NCBI RefSeq assembly: GCF_017654505.1
Contig: NC_054534.1
Coordinates: 19,283,693 to 19,347,692, forward strand
Direction: 5' to 3'
Origin: Polyodon spathula
Lineage: Eukaryota > Chordata > Actinopteri > Acipenseriformes > Polyodontidae
Length of the DNA stretch: 64,000 nt
In this document: positions 37,920 to 53,639 of the stretch, piece after piece
Layout of the letters: each line of letters opens with the position of its first letter
Numbering within the stretch: position 1 is the stretch's first letter
The notes under the pieces: generated by a model
The model's input: the letters and a program-made list of their open reading frames with translations, nothing else
The model's database searches: none
Told to the model about the DNA's origin: nothing
Program-made: the position numbers and the translations under genes

Positions 37920-38859
37920 AGTACATTTAATATATTTGCTATTTTTTTCTCTTTCTCTTTGATGTTGCCATTTGTATCTTAGATATTTTATGTAATTCTT
38001 GAATGTTCTTTTGCTGTTATAATATTGGAAACACTTTGTGTAATTGGTTTTAACCCCCTTGGCAATGTTCATTTCTGTCTCTCTCTTGTCCTTTCTAACT
38101 TCCTTTTTGACTTGCTCTTACAGTTTCAAGAACTCTTTCTGTATACTTTGTTCTTGGTCCATTTTAAACGCTCTGTAAAGTGTCTTTTTTCTCTAGATAT
38201 TTTTTTTTGACCAGGTAACATTTAAAAATATGTTCATAATTTATATTTAGCCTATTATCTTTTCATCTAACAGCCTAAAATGCACAGTAGTATTCCTGCT
38301 TTTAATTTACATGTTGAACACACAACGATATAACAATAATTAAGAAGCTGCTGCAATGTAAGCTTAAACCATTTATTTATAGTTATTAAAACAATCTTTA
38401 CTGATTTTCTTAGTTTATCATTACTTACAACAGGTTTATGTTTCCTGTTTATATTTGTCATGTAGGAAATTTGATTATAAATATGCATCAGGTGCACACA
38501 GGTGCTTCATAGGTATTGAAACTCAACCCCTATTTCTGCATGTATTATACCCCTTCTAATGTAACTACAGTGCACACTCCATGTCATTGTACAGTGAAAT
38601 CTATCTATAACTTGATCCTCTAGACTGGTGTCGAGAAGCTGTTAATGACAGGCCACCTCACAACGTTTTCATTGTACAACTTGGGTTTTGAATATATTAA
38701 ATATCTGATCTGGTGGACAGCATTTAAGACAGTTTTAGTTGCTGGTTACATTTCCTTTTTGAGATCCTAATGGGTACAGACTGTAATTTAATTCCTACAC
38801 TGCTACTAATTTGCTTTTCTATCAACTGATAAAGTTCGCTAGGATGGTAGAAAGTAAAG

Positions 38860-39060
38860 ATAATCTTTATTTTTATATAGCGCCTTTCATAGTGGACCAC
38901 CATCACAGAGCACTTTACAGAGGTAGGCTGTGAGCTGTGCATTATATGCAGAGTCACTTCCAATAGGACATTGATTTAACATCTCATCCACAGGATGGAG
39001 CACAAGGAGGTTAATTGACTTACTTAGGGTCACACAGTGAGTCAGTCAGTGGCAGAGGTT
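38860..39060 (-). repeat. MIR/L2-like SINE, antisense, most complete copy
   Basis: It runs from ATAATCTTTATTTTTATATAG through GTGGACCACCATCACAGAGC, ACAGGATGGAGCACAAGGAGG and GTCACACAGTGAGTCAGTCA to GTGGCAGAGG. It matches 3410-3598 over almost the full length and is the longer copy. The GGTCACACAG / GTGGCAGAGG part resembles the antisense core of MIR-type SINEs. Confidence 0.7.
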
Positions 39061-40639
39061 GCTTCCAACATATTCTGTATTAGCACTTCATGTGCTTTTT
39101 ATGCATACTTTTGTAGCATTGAAGTTTAATCCCAATAGCAAAGTAGAGCTGAGCCACCAGTTTAATGGTACCTTCATTTAGCAGCAGTATAATTCAATAA
39201 CGAAAGTCAGCAAAGAAAAAAAGCTTCCTCATCCAGACAACAAAATGAAAACATTTTCCTTTCAATAAACATTAACAAGTGCATGTGACAATAAGTAGCA
39301 GGAAGGTTTCCTTAGCTAAGCAGCTCCTGAGTGGAAAGCTTTGATAACATAAATAAAACATTACATTAATCTCTAATCGTGCTAAACCTCTCCACTCCAT
39401 TTACTAATGAGAGTGGAGGGTTTCTTACAGAGACAAGATATATGTTGCAATCTCCACATTACACATATTAAATATTGAGTTGTAGTCCATTAAACGTATT
39501 GAATGTATTGAGTATTCCGAAGACAGATATAAAGTATTATTTTTCTCTAGGGTTGTTTAAAGTCTTTTAAACTTCAGCATGAGTTGTTTTGATGCTATAT
39601 GTTGCAATACTTATTTCCAATCCGCTGCGTTTAAATAGACCTGTTTGAGCATTTGATATAATGTCAAGCTGCCATTTGGCGGATTTGTTTGGAAATTGTG
39701 ATCTGTTTTCCCTTAATAATTATCCATGGAAATTATAGACTATATTTTTACACATCAGAGGCTTTTGTCACAGAGAGATTTACTGTACTGGTAGCTTTTG
39801 AAACACGACTCGTAAAAGTAAATGTTAAAAGGATATTTTTTTTTGCCTGTTTATACGTTAAGAGACTGGTAATAGGGAAATAGCCTGCTAACATGAATGA
39901 AACTCATTTAACAAAAACAGCTATGTCTATCTGTGCACTTGCTGAGGAATCCAGGCAGACACAGCCCATACACGCAGTGAGCTGTTCTTACCAGATGTTG
40001 CTTACACACATCAGAATGATCACTTTCTTCTTGGTGATAATGAGATCATTGCTTGCCACCAAACAGAAGGAAAAACCGTGGGAATAATATCTGTTCCCTG
40101 ACTTCAGCTGTACAGTTGGCTGCTGGTCAGTAGCAAAGTAATGTTGCCAGGGATTAGTCACAGGAGAGCCTTGCTTCAGTCCAGCCCTTCCACTCCCATT
40201 ATTTCCTCCAGTAGCATAAGTATGAAAGTTGCTAGAAGCATGAAATATTGACATGACAAAGAAAACACATTGTAGAAAAAAATGTACATGGATGTCTGAT
40301 GGGCAGCAGTCAGGGGCAATAATCTAATTATATGTTAACAATTGAACCTTGGGTGTGAAGGATGTTTTTATTCATTATTGCATTTTTTTTTAAATAGGTT
40401 TTTACCAGGCATTAAACCTTATTTACAAGGGGTAAGATTGTTCAGAAAATAGCCATTAACTCAATACGAACACAATTTAACTTGCAATAATAATCTTAAC
40501 AATGTTATAGAATAGGAACTCAAATACATAAAAAAAAAAAACTGTCCAAAAATTAATAAACAGGAGCATATCATTACATTAAGCTCAGACATAATCCACT
40601 CTTTGAAAAGAGCAACAGGTATATTTGCAATTAATTCTT
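39061..40639. other. Intron 2 stretch, no gene recognised
   Basis: AT-rich non-coding DNA. A - strand open frame at 39988-40254 (88 codons from ATG) has a non-repetitive composition, with no domain or splice context I can name. It is listed as a finding rather than as a gene. Confidence 0.5.
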
Positions 40640-41715
40640 AGAAAACACATTGGAAGACAAGCGTAACCTGACCAATAAGTTGCCACCAGTTCCATCAAAG
40701 CATTACACACAAAAGACAATATTCCTCCGTCCAGGAGAGCAACCACCAAGAAAAGGTATTAAAACCAAGCATCGTCCAGGACAACTGGAAGCTGCTAGAG
40801 ACTGGAAAATGTTGGCAGATGTTAGTCAACGGCTTATTTTTCAATCTGAGATTGCCACCACTAACCTTTGACCAGACATTGTCTTGTGGTCTGGATCAGC
40901 ATGCCTTGTTCATCTAGTAGAGTTAACAGTGCCATGGGAGGATGCTGTGGATGAGGCATATGACTGGAAGAAACTTCGGTATGCTCAACTAGCTGCTGAA
41001 GTAGTACAGCAAGGATGGAGAGTCTGGGTTCACCCAGTGGAGGTGAGTTGTCGAGGATTTATAGCACACTCTACAACCTGGTTTTTCAGAGATGTCGGGT
41101 TCAGTGGCCAAGAGTTGTGTCACATAGTGAAGAACTTACCTGAAGCAGCAGAAAGGAGCAGCATCTGGCTGTCATTGAGACGGAAAGATTCTGGCTGGGC
41201 ATCTCAAGCACAATAGAAATAAAGCAATGCTGATGTACGGGTAAGTAAGCTGGGCTGAGTTGAATGGGGGACGGAAGGGGGTGATGCTGGGACGCCAGAA
41301 TCACTGTTGAACCCTCTTGAGGTGTTGTGGGCTAGTCGACGAAACACTGAGGACAAAAGGTGCCCACTTGATGACCCCAGAGATGTACCCTACTTAGCTC
41401 AATCCAAACGGTTGTCATGCTGATGCGCTGGGGAGACCGTACTGTGGTTGATCCCCGGAGCCAGCATCGCAGCCGTTGTATGTGCTGATGCACTGGGGAG
41501 GCAAAATAAGCTGATCCCTGAAGCCATCATTACACTTCAGCCATCAACACCAGGCAGAAGGATAGCTACATCATCAGATGGAAAGAAATGCAAATGGATG
41601 GAGATGCAGATGGATCACATTAGTTTACTGTAAAGCTTCGTCTTAGTTGGTGCTTATCTTGGCAAGAGCCGAGTTCAAATCAGCATGAAGTGTTAGCATC
41701 TACTCTCATGTAATG
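40640..41715 (+). mobile_element. LINE 3' end: C-terminal ORF domain with one internal stop, plus 3' UTR
   Basis: One frame runs 40650-41216 and is interrupted only by TGA at 40869-40871. Before the stop are RPGQLEAARDW and LIFQSEIATTNL. After it come PDIVLWS, VELTVPWEDAVDEAY, KKLRYAQLAAE, QQGWRVWVHPVEVSCRGF and LRRKDSGWAS. This block is familiar as the C-terminal region of retroelement ORFs in fish and amphioxus; PD...ELT with later K residues suggests a PD-(D/E)XK-type nuclease fold (inference). In relatives an Arg precedes PDIVL, so the stop is probably a CGA to TGA change. The 3' UTR contains two GCTGATGCRCTGGGGAG motifs (about 41419 and 41485) and ends CATCTACTCTCATGTAATGG near 41711. 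5' truncated. Confidence 0.65.
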
Positions 41716-41885
41716 GAAATCTTTTTTAATTACACTCAGCTAAATGAAGACAGCTTTTATGTACAGTTAAGGTGGCTAAATGAAAGGTTATAATGTTAAA
41801 ATTTTAATTGTTACTTTTCAAATCAAATGTTCTCATTGTTTAAATGGATGCCCAGTTATGATATTGTATGATACTATACAAATTT

Positions 41886-42323
41886 GTCAAATACTGATTT
41901 CTTTTTTTAATATTATACAAGCTCTTGTAGTTGACATTTTAAAGATTTCTTTAGTTATTTAGTTTGAAAAGACAATTCTTGTATTGTATTTGGAAATTGA
42001 CACTTATCTAAAAAGTTATTACATTTTATAAAATCATTAAGAAAAGGCCTTTCCAAACGTTTTTTACAGAAACTCATTTACAGGTTTCTATCTCATCTAA
42101 AATGCTGTATTGAGTTCAGATAAATACCCTCTTTAAAAATGTCTCATTCCATTCTATGTGGTGTACTGCCATACCATTTGAAATAAAATAAAAAAGTGCT
42201 TTAGGAATATTGTAGGCCAAAGCTCCTCAAGCTTAATTATACATTATGTTTTAATAAAGCAGAACGGTTGACACTGTGAAATAACCAATACTTTTATATA
42301 TGTGGAATATATAGATATATATA
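41886..42323 (+). repeat. Left arm of a long inverted repeat next to a Tc1 end
   Basis: This 438-bp AT-rich sequence (TCAAATACTGATTT...TTATATATGTGGAATATA) is repeated in inverse orientation at 49009-49520, with most bases identical by eye. It abuts the Tc1 terminal repeat that starts CAGTGCCGTGAAAAAGTATT at 42324. It has no coding content and I do not recognise the family. Confidence 0.85.
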
Positions 42324-42799
42324 CAGTGCCGTGAAAAAGTATTTGCCCCCTGTCTGATCTGCATTTTTGCATATTTCTGACATTGAATGTTGTCAGATCT
42401 TCAACCAAAATCTAATATTAGATAAAAGGGACCCTGAGTGAACAAATAACACAAAATTTTGATAATTATTTAATTTATTTATTAAAGAAAGTTATGCAAC
42501 ATCCAGTGCCCCCGTGTGAAAAAGTAATCGCCCCCTTAGACTCAATAATTGGTTACTCCACCTTTAGCAGCAATAATTGCGACCAAACGCTTCCTCTAGT
42601 TATTGATCCGTCTTTCACAGCGCCATGTTGGAATTTTAGTCCACTCCTTCAACTCAGTGACAGTTGTTGGTTTTCGAGCATAAACTGCTCGTTTCAGGTC
42701 CTGCCACAACATCTCAATGGGGTTTAGGTCTGGACTTTGACTAGGCCATTCCAAAACTTTAAATTTCTTGTTCTTCAACCATTCTGATGTAGACTTGCA
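42324..42799 (-). pseudogene. Tc1/mariner-like copy A, truncated
   Basis: It starts with TA plus CAGTGCCGTGAAAAAGTATT and covers the terminal repeat and the transposase C-terminus on the - strand (SEWLKNKKFKVLEWPSQSPD, then LNPIEMLWQDLKRAV). The catalytic Glu is present. Everything upstream of the SEWLKN block is missing; the match to copy B (46699-47150) stops at 42799. An 18-bp-scale deletion removes the residues before EWTKIP. The following 42800-42934 is unidentified. Confidence 0.85.
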
Positions 42800-44951
<2,152 letters not shown>

Positions 44952-45424
44952 TAACAGGTGTGAAAAAATGAATCCCCGTGTTTTGGTGTTTTATAAAAAG
45001 GAAAACAATTAATAAATAATGGAGAGGTGTGATCAGTTTAAAATAATCAGAATCCAACGGTTTAGAAAAAGCTCTGTTTTAAGTTCAGAAGCTTTTTCAC
45101 AATGTGCCTTTGTCGAACCTTTGTCTCCTTATTTTTTTCTCTTTCCTGCACCATAAAGGAATGTTTAGGATATGTTGTAGTACTGGATACCTGAGGGGGA
45201 CCTTAAAATATGATTGATCACGGCTAGTTTGCATGGTTTGTAAATATCCGCACAGTACATATCTTGCATATCTTAAATTTTGCAGTAGGCCACTGTAATT
45301 TCAAATGATACCCTCTCCAATTCAGTCCTATCTATAATGGACTTTGGACAGTGCATAGTTAGTTGAAACCCAATTTGAACCTCTCGCCTCTGAGCTCTTT
45401 AGGGATAACAGCATTACTAAGTTA

Positions 45425-45530
45425 TGTGGAAGTTCAAAAGCAGCATAGAAAATAAAGGCATCAGAACTTGCATCAACCAATCAGGAAGCTCCATTGCAGG
45501 GCACTTTCACATGTTAGATGTCTAACCATT

Positions 45531-45588
<58 letters not shown>

Positions 45589-46570
45589 GGAAGGAAAGGA
45601 AAGGAAAAACATTGAAAGGGTAAATAAATCTCTATCTTGATGGGGTATATTGCTTAAATAAAACTGTGTAGAGCTTTTATTTAAACACTATTACACTTAT
45701 ATTTCAATATTTTCTATTAAGGATACATGCTTATTTTGTTAAGTGCCATGTAAATATACAGCTTCAAGTATCATTTGAATTCTAAAGGCTAAAAGCTATG
45801 TGTTTTACAGTTACTAGGTGTAAGTTGTGTTTTTTTTTTTTATTTCTAATACTAAATGAACTGCATATGTATGTTAATCCAACAATGGACCATCTATTCT
45901 TCAGTGTCTGGGATAAATTGGCATACAACATATTGCATTGTTAGACACAAATATATAGAGCTTGGATATAGGTCTTGCTCTGACAGAGCTCCTATTCCCC
46001 CCGAGGGACTTTTTTGTTGATGGCCTTGACTTGTTTCACTGGTTTTGTGGTCTGTATTCAGCAAATTAGCTTGCTGTACCTAGGCTCTTATTTGATAGCA
46101 TCTTTTCCATTGAAAATGCAGAAAAAAATGTGCCTTTTGTCTATAACGGATATAAGATTTATATTATGTGGTTAATAATCAGAATATTACAGGAACTAAT
46201 ATTTTAAACTGAGTTTTCTTTTCTTTTATCACTTGACATGTTATTTATCTTTGAGTTTTACATACAGGTTCTTTGGAATGTATACAGTAATGGGCTTGAC
46301 TCATTACAGTACAATGCCTTTTTAGGTCAGATATCCACCTATATACATACTTGCAGCTCATAACTATGTTGGAAGCTTTTGAAAGAAATAATTTCTAGCC
46401 CATAATATGCATTGAAAACCTCAGAACAGTCATCCACCAATCAGAAAGCTCCATTAAAGGCACACACTATTGTATTGTAGGATTGGGCAGTAAAGTGTAG
46501 ACAGGATTTCTTAGTTTAGATAAATGTAATGGAAAAAAAAAAAACATTGCTGAAAAGGTCAGTAATGTAT
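45425..46570. repeat. Two diverged copies of a short repeat about 960 bp apart
   Basis: AACCAATCAGGAAGCTCCAT...GGCAC at 45477-45505 and CACCAATCAGAAAGCTCCAT...GGCAC at 46436-46463 share surrounding words (CATCAGAACTTGCATC vs CTCAGAACAGTCATC; AATGGA...AAAAACATTG). A related piece occurs inverted at 55909-55928. The first copy carries a 51-bp poly-T run (45535-45585). No structural hallmark identifies the family. Confidence 0.45.
45535..45585. repeat. Poly-T tract, 51 bp
   Basis: 51 uninterrupted T residues followed by AATGGAAGGAAAGGAAAGG. Confidence 0.98.
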
Positions 46571-46698
46571 AATTAAAATGTGCAAATGTTTAAAATAGTA
46601 GTAAAGGCACTGTTTACCGTTCTTTAATTGCAATAAAGCCACGGTTATTGGGCATTACCTTGGAAGTGTGTATGGTAAACTCATCCGGACGCTCTCCA

Positions 46699-49520
<2,822 letters not shown>

Positions 49521-49522
49521 TC

Positions 49523-49525
<3 letters not shown>

Positions 49526-49585
<60 letters not shown>
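49526..49585. repeat. (TA)n microsatellite between inverted repeat and Penelope-like element
   Basis: 60 bp of TA. It marks the 3' junction of the Penelope-like element. Confidence 0.97.
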
Positions 49586-49588
<3 letters not shown>

Positions 49589-49859
49589 CTCAAAGAGCCA
49601 GCTGCCCAACGTTTCATACATTTTGTACATATCTTTCTCAAGGGAGCCTGTGTTTGAATCAAAACATTGGAGGTATTTATAGATGTTTGACGGCATGATA
49701 ACTACTTGTTATTGTTTATATTCAAATCCATGATTTATTCTTACATGATGTAATGGTGTTCTATATGTGACATCACTTTTTCTTATATCTTTAAATCTAT
49801 ATTAATTCTAATTAACATTATTTTACATAAATTTATATTTATATTATCATGCAATGCTG

Positions 49860-49913
49860 ACTCTGAGGATCAGCCTTGATGTGGTCTCCCCAGCGCATCA
49901 GCATGCACAACTT
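49860..49913 (-). repeat. Short fragment of the 41-kb LINE 3' UTR
   Basis: The reverse complement GCATGCTGATGCGCTGGGGA...GAT, then CTGATCCTCAGAGTCAGCAT, matches 41416-41473 of the LINE 3' UTR. It lies in the Penelope 3' region, as a relic or a shared motif. Confidence 0.6.
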
Positions 49914-50059
49914 TTGAATTAATTTTGTTTATTTAATTATTTTTAACTTTTATATATTTATTGGAATTAATTAGTTCATTCTTTTCTGTTGAGTCCCTCT
50001 GGCATAATTGTGTTCAGTCTATTTATCCATTTACTTTCTTTTATTCTTCTATATGTCAC

Positions 50060-50778
50060 TGTGGAAGGGGTGTGGGTAATTCACTGATTAGGAGACAGAC
50101 AGGTGTACTTGAAAACACCACACAGGTGCCCAGTTTTATTTTTAGACAGTTCTTACTTTTTCCGGCAGAGGGCACTGTTGACCGTGGGCTGCCTATCAAC
50201 GATGATAGACAGCACCACGGAAATACCACAGCCGGTACGTGAACAGGAAGGGCACTCGCTGGTCCTCAAAGAAATAATAATGAAAATAGAAGGCGAAAAG
50301 AACAAGGGAAAATAAAACAGTAATAAAACTACAAATAAAAGGTGCTGCACTCGGCAGCGTTATCCCGGTCGCCGCTACCCGCACGACCCGGATCACCGTC
50401 CTACTCTATCGGCTATCTAGCCTGCTCTTTCACAATACGCCGGGGTCTGCCCAAGGGTTCCCCGCTCTCTCTCTCTCTGTCTCGCTGTGGTTCTTTATTT
50501 TTCTTCCCGCTGATTCCCGGTCCCGAATCAAAGCGTCCGCACCCTTAGCGCGTCTAAGTGGGCAGACCTGAGGAAACAACAGAGCGTTATTTTATAGGAC
50601 CGACAATCACCCAAGACCCGCCTCTCGGCCATTCAGAGAGGGGGAAAGTCCACACACACACTTTCCCACCTCCCCGTGTCACTGCCATGACTCACAGGCG
50701 GTTGTTGGGCGACTGCCGCCCTCTTCCTGCAGCCCGTGAACACGCCAGCAGAGTCAGCACAGATCTCTCCCTGTTACA
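50060..50778 (-). mobile_element. Solo LTR with 5-bp target duplication (GTCAC) inside the Penelope nuclease
   Basis: It runs TGTGGAAGGG...CCTGTTACA and is flanked by GTCAC at 50055-50059 and 50779-50783. On the - strand there is a TATA box (CCTATAAAATAACG, about 50590) and AATAAAG (about 50495). It is 719 bp and GC-rich, with no internal region. It splits the GIY-YIG domain of the Penelope-like element. Confidence 0.93.
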
Positions 50779-52639
50779 GTCACATTGTCTAATTTTAGCT
50801 GTTCTAATACTACAAACTTTACATCATTTATGTCATGTCCTTGACTGCTGAAGTGTTGTACTATTGGTTCATTCATTTTTTTTATTTCTAATTAATGAAA
50901 GGTGGTTCTGAATTCTTTTATATAAAGTTGTTCCAGTCTCTCCAACATATTTTATTTAATCACATTTTTCACAGGCTATTCCATAAACAACATTGTTATT
51001 TTTACAGTAGATATTCGTTTTTAGTGGATATGTGGTGTTCTTATGTTTAATTATATTTTTGTCCATGTATTTACAAACTTTACATGTACTAGTACAAGTA
51101 TTTGTAGAACTTATTCTGTCAATTATTCTTTTCTGTTTACTGTGAACTAGAATATCACCTAAATTAGCTTCTCTTTTGAATGCTACAACTGGGGCCTTAA
51201 GAAATACTTTTTTCAATTTTTCTGAATTATGTAGAATTCGTAAGTATTTCCAAAGTATCTTAGAAATATTGGGCAAAAATTTAGAGTAAGCCATTACTAA
51301 TGGGACTCACTTGACCTTTTTACCTCTATTTTTATAATCTAGTAGATCATCTCTTTTTAGTTTATCCACTTTTCTTAACTCTGTCTCTATAATTCTTTCT
51401 TTGTATCTTTTTTAAGATTTGTTTTTAATACATGTCTTTGTTTTACATAGTCACTTTCTTTAGAGCATATTCTTCGTATTCTTATTCCTAGCCCCTTTTT
51501 TGATTGCCCTTTTAGTGTGTATTGGATGTGCAGAGGACATGTGTAAGTACGGGTGCATGTCAATAGGTTTATAGAAGAGGTCAGTCTCAATTGAATCACC
51601 TTCAAGTTTTACTATGGTATCTAAAAATTCTATTTCTTGTCCATCGAAGGTCCACCTTAATATTACTGTGTATTTCATTTGCCATTTTATGAAACTGGAA
51701 AAGAGATTCTTCTCCATGTGTCCAAACCCCAAAAATGTCATCCACAAACCGAATGTATTCTAATGGTTCTCTTTCTGATTTTCTAAGTAATTCTTCTTCC
51801 CATTTCCCCATTTATGTACTGGCAAAATGCATTCCTAATTTAGATCCTATTGCTGTACCATCGTTTTGTTTGTAATTTTTAATCAACAAAAGTAAAATAA
51901 GTTTTTTAAAATTACGTTGATCATGTTCAGCACCTCTGCTGTGGGTATTGATTTATCTAGTCTATTATCTAGTGCTTTTTGACAAGCTTCTAAAGTTTCT
52001 TTATGAGGGACACTTGGATACAAGGATTTTACATCCATGCAAAATAAAATTGTATTCTCTGGAAGGTTGTGCTTTAGTGATTCAAGACTTTTTAAAAATT
52101 TTATTGTATCCTTAACATAGCTTGGTAATTTCTCAACGTGTGACCTAAGTTGTTTTTCTACTATTTCAGCTATTATGTGTGTTGGATTACGAATCGTGCT
52201 GACTATCATTCGCATAGGGTGATTTTCTTTGTGCATTTTAGGATTTCCTCTTGCTAGGCCTGTTCTTGCATTTTGTGGCTGCATGTATTTTTCAATTCTT
52301 TTGATATAATGCCTATATTGTTTAGTCTCTCTGCAATTTCCTTAACCTCTTTTACCAATGTATTGATCCTATTGCTTTTAACCGCTTCATATGTATCCGT
52401 ATTCTTTAATTCACATTCTACAGATTTCATATAGTCACCTGTGTTCATTATCACTAGTCCCGATCCTTTATCTGCGGGTCTTATACTTATATCATCATCA
52501 TTTAACAACTCACTCATAGCTTGTTCTTCAAGATTGGTTAAATTAAGTTTACATTTTTTCTTTAGTAGTCAAAAGTTTTTCTAGAAATTTCTTAAACAAA
52601 GAATTTAAGGAAAAATCTTTTATAGTAAAAGTTTTGCTT

Positions 52640-52968
52640 TTGTGGACTAAGGAAAAAATTTAAAAGAAATAGATGTCTACAATTATTTATTTCAGCAATA
52701 ATTTTGGCAAAACTCCACAAATGTTATTCAAAAGTATTAATACCCTGACAAGGAAAATGAAGCACCTTTAGCAATAATAACCTCTTTTATATGATTAGGA
52801 TATTTGTGACTGAGCTTTTGGCATGATTCTTTAATAATTTTTAACCATTCTTCAATGCAAAATTGTTCCAGTTCATTCAAATTCCGAGGACTTCTCTTGT
52901 GCACAGTCTTCAACTCATACCAAAGATTCTCAATCGGATTTAGATCGGGACTTTGATTAGGCCATGCA

Positions 52969-52974
<6 letters not shown>
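52640..52974 (-). pseudogene. Tc1/mariner-like C-terminal remnant
   Basis: On the - strand: WPNQSPDLNPIENLWYELK, then a conserved C-terminal tail with LEQFCIEEW, then AAAGTATTAATACCCTGAC-type terminal sequence. The catalytic Glu is present. The rest of the transposase is lost at the TA microsatellite that begins at 52972. Confidence 0.8.

Positions 52975-53062
<88 letters not shown>
52972..53062. repeat. (TA)n microsatellite with one phase switch
   Basis: 91 bp of TA with an AA at about 53019 that inverts the phase, making the tract palindromic. Confidence 0.97.
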
Positions 53063-53063
<1 letters not shown>

Positions 53064-53066
<3 letters not shown>

Positions 53067-53483
53067 ACGCTTTTTGCTCGCCACACAGGCTCTCACGGGT
53101 TCTTCTCCCTTCTGAATCACAACCCAACACATAGGATTGTACTGAAACAGCACTCACGCGCACTTTTAATAAACACAAAAACAAAACAAACACAAAACAA
53201 ACACCTAGCTCCTATTTGGAGCACTCACTAAACATAAACAGGAACCTAACTATCACGCAGGACGGCTAAACCGTTTACCTGCCACAAACATTCAAAAACA
53301 CACCCTCACACAATACCTCAATACGACTGCTCACTCACACAGTCGGGCTCTTCTCTCAGCAGCAGCCTGGTACAGACTGGCTGCCTCTCTTAAATACCCT
53401 GCACCTGGCTCTAATTTACAATTACCACCAGGTGCAAGGGATTACTAAACAATAAAACAATTACACAATTAAACCCCATAACA
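53064..53483 (-). mobile_element. Probable solo LTR (third in this cluster)
   Basis: On the - strand it starts TGTTATGGGGTTTAATTGTG. It has a TATA-like box (GGTATTTAAGAGAGG, about 53393) and TTTATTAAAAGTGCG (about 53165), and ends GCAAAAAGCGTGAC at the edge of a TA tract. The expected final CA and the target duplication are not visible, probably lost in the microsatellite. Confidence 0.65.
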
Positions 53484-53561
53484 CCCAAATGTGCATTCTC
53501 ACAAGGTTTTTAGCAGGGAAGGATTTTATTGGGGGAGGTTTATATACCGACCATGTTGGAG

Positions 53562-53577
53562 TATTATATATTATATA

Positions 53578-53624
<47 letters not shown>

Positions 53625-53636
53625 ATATATATATAT
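53562..53636. repeat. (TA)n microsatellite with phase switches
   Basis: TA repeat broken by ATTATA at about 53612 and by ATAGTA at its start. Confidence 0.95.
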
Positions 53637-53639
53637 GGA

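Larger units (their letters stand above)
36009..38215 (-). mobile_element. CR1-type LINE, antisense, 5' truncated, split by a solo LTR
   Basis: Reading the - strand, the reverse transcriptase motifs appear in the expected order: KAFDKV-type motif A (about 37160-37200), GVPQGSVLGP (about 36993-37025), LADDTKIGAAN (about 36885-36930, the catalytic ADD) and the C-terminal LKELN/LFSLEQRR-like region toward 36400. The 3' end is near 36009 (AAGAACATAAGAACAC). The part at 37920-38215 is the linker upstream of the polymerase. The copy has many stops, an internal loss near 37430, a small MIR-like insertion at 36795-36852 and an LTR at 37513-37919. Inactive. Confidence 0.85.
49586..52620 (-). mobile_element. 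Penelope-like retroelement (RT plus GIY-YIG), degenerate
   Basis: On the - strand the order is N-terminal IRPADKGSGLVIMNTGDYM (about 52450); PKMHKENHPMRMIVSTIRNP (about 52210) and motif A FCMDVKSLYPSVPH (about 52030); motif B GTAIGSKLGMHFAS (about 51830, after a frameshift); motif C IRFVDDIFGVW (about 51730); IEFLDT; and a linker with CKVCKYM. The GIY-YIG nuclease follows: NNNVVYGIACEKC (about 50965), KYVGETGTTLYKRIQNH (about 50920) and WINRLNTIMPEGLNRKE near 50000, then a stop. This RT/GIY-YIG pairing defines Penelope-like elements. Frameshifts, at least one stop and an LTR insertion inside the nuclease make it inactive. The 3' flank holds AACGTTTCATACATTTTGTA near 49608. Confidence 0.9.

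Noticed and set aside
50342..50851. Small + strand proteins in a GC-rich stretch
   Set aside because: They lie in a solo LTR with a perfect target duplication, antisense to its TATA box.
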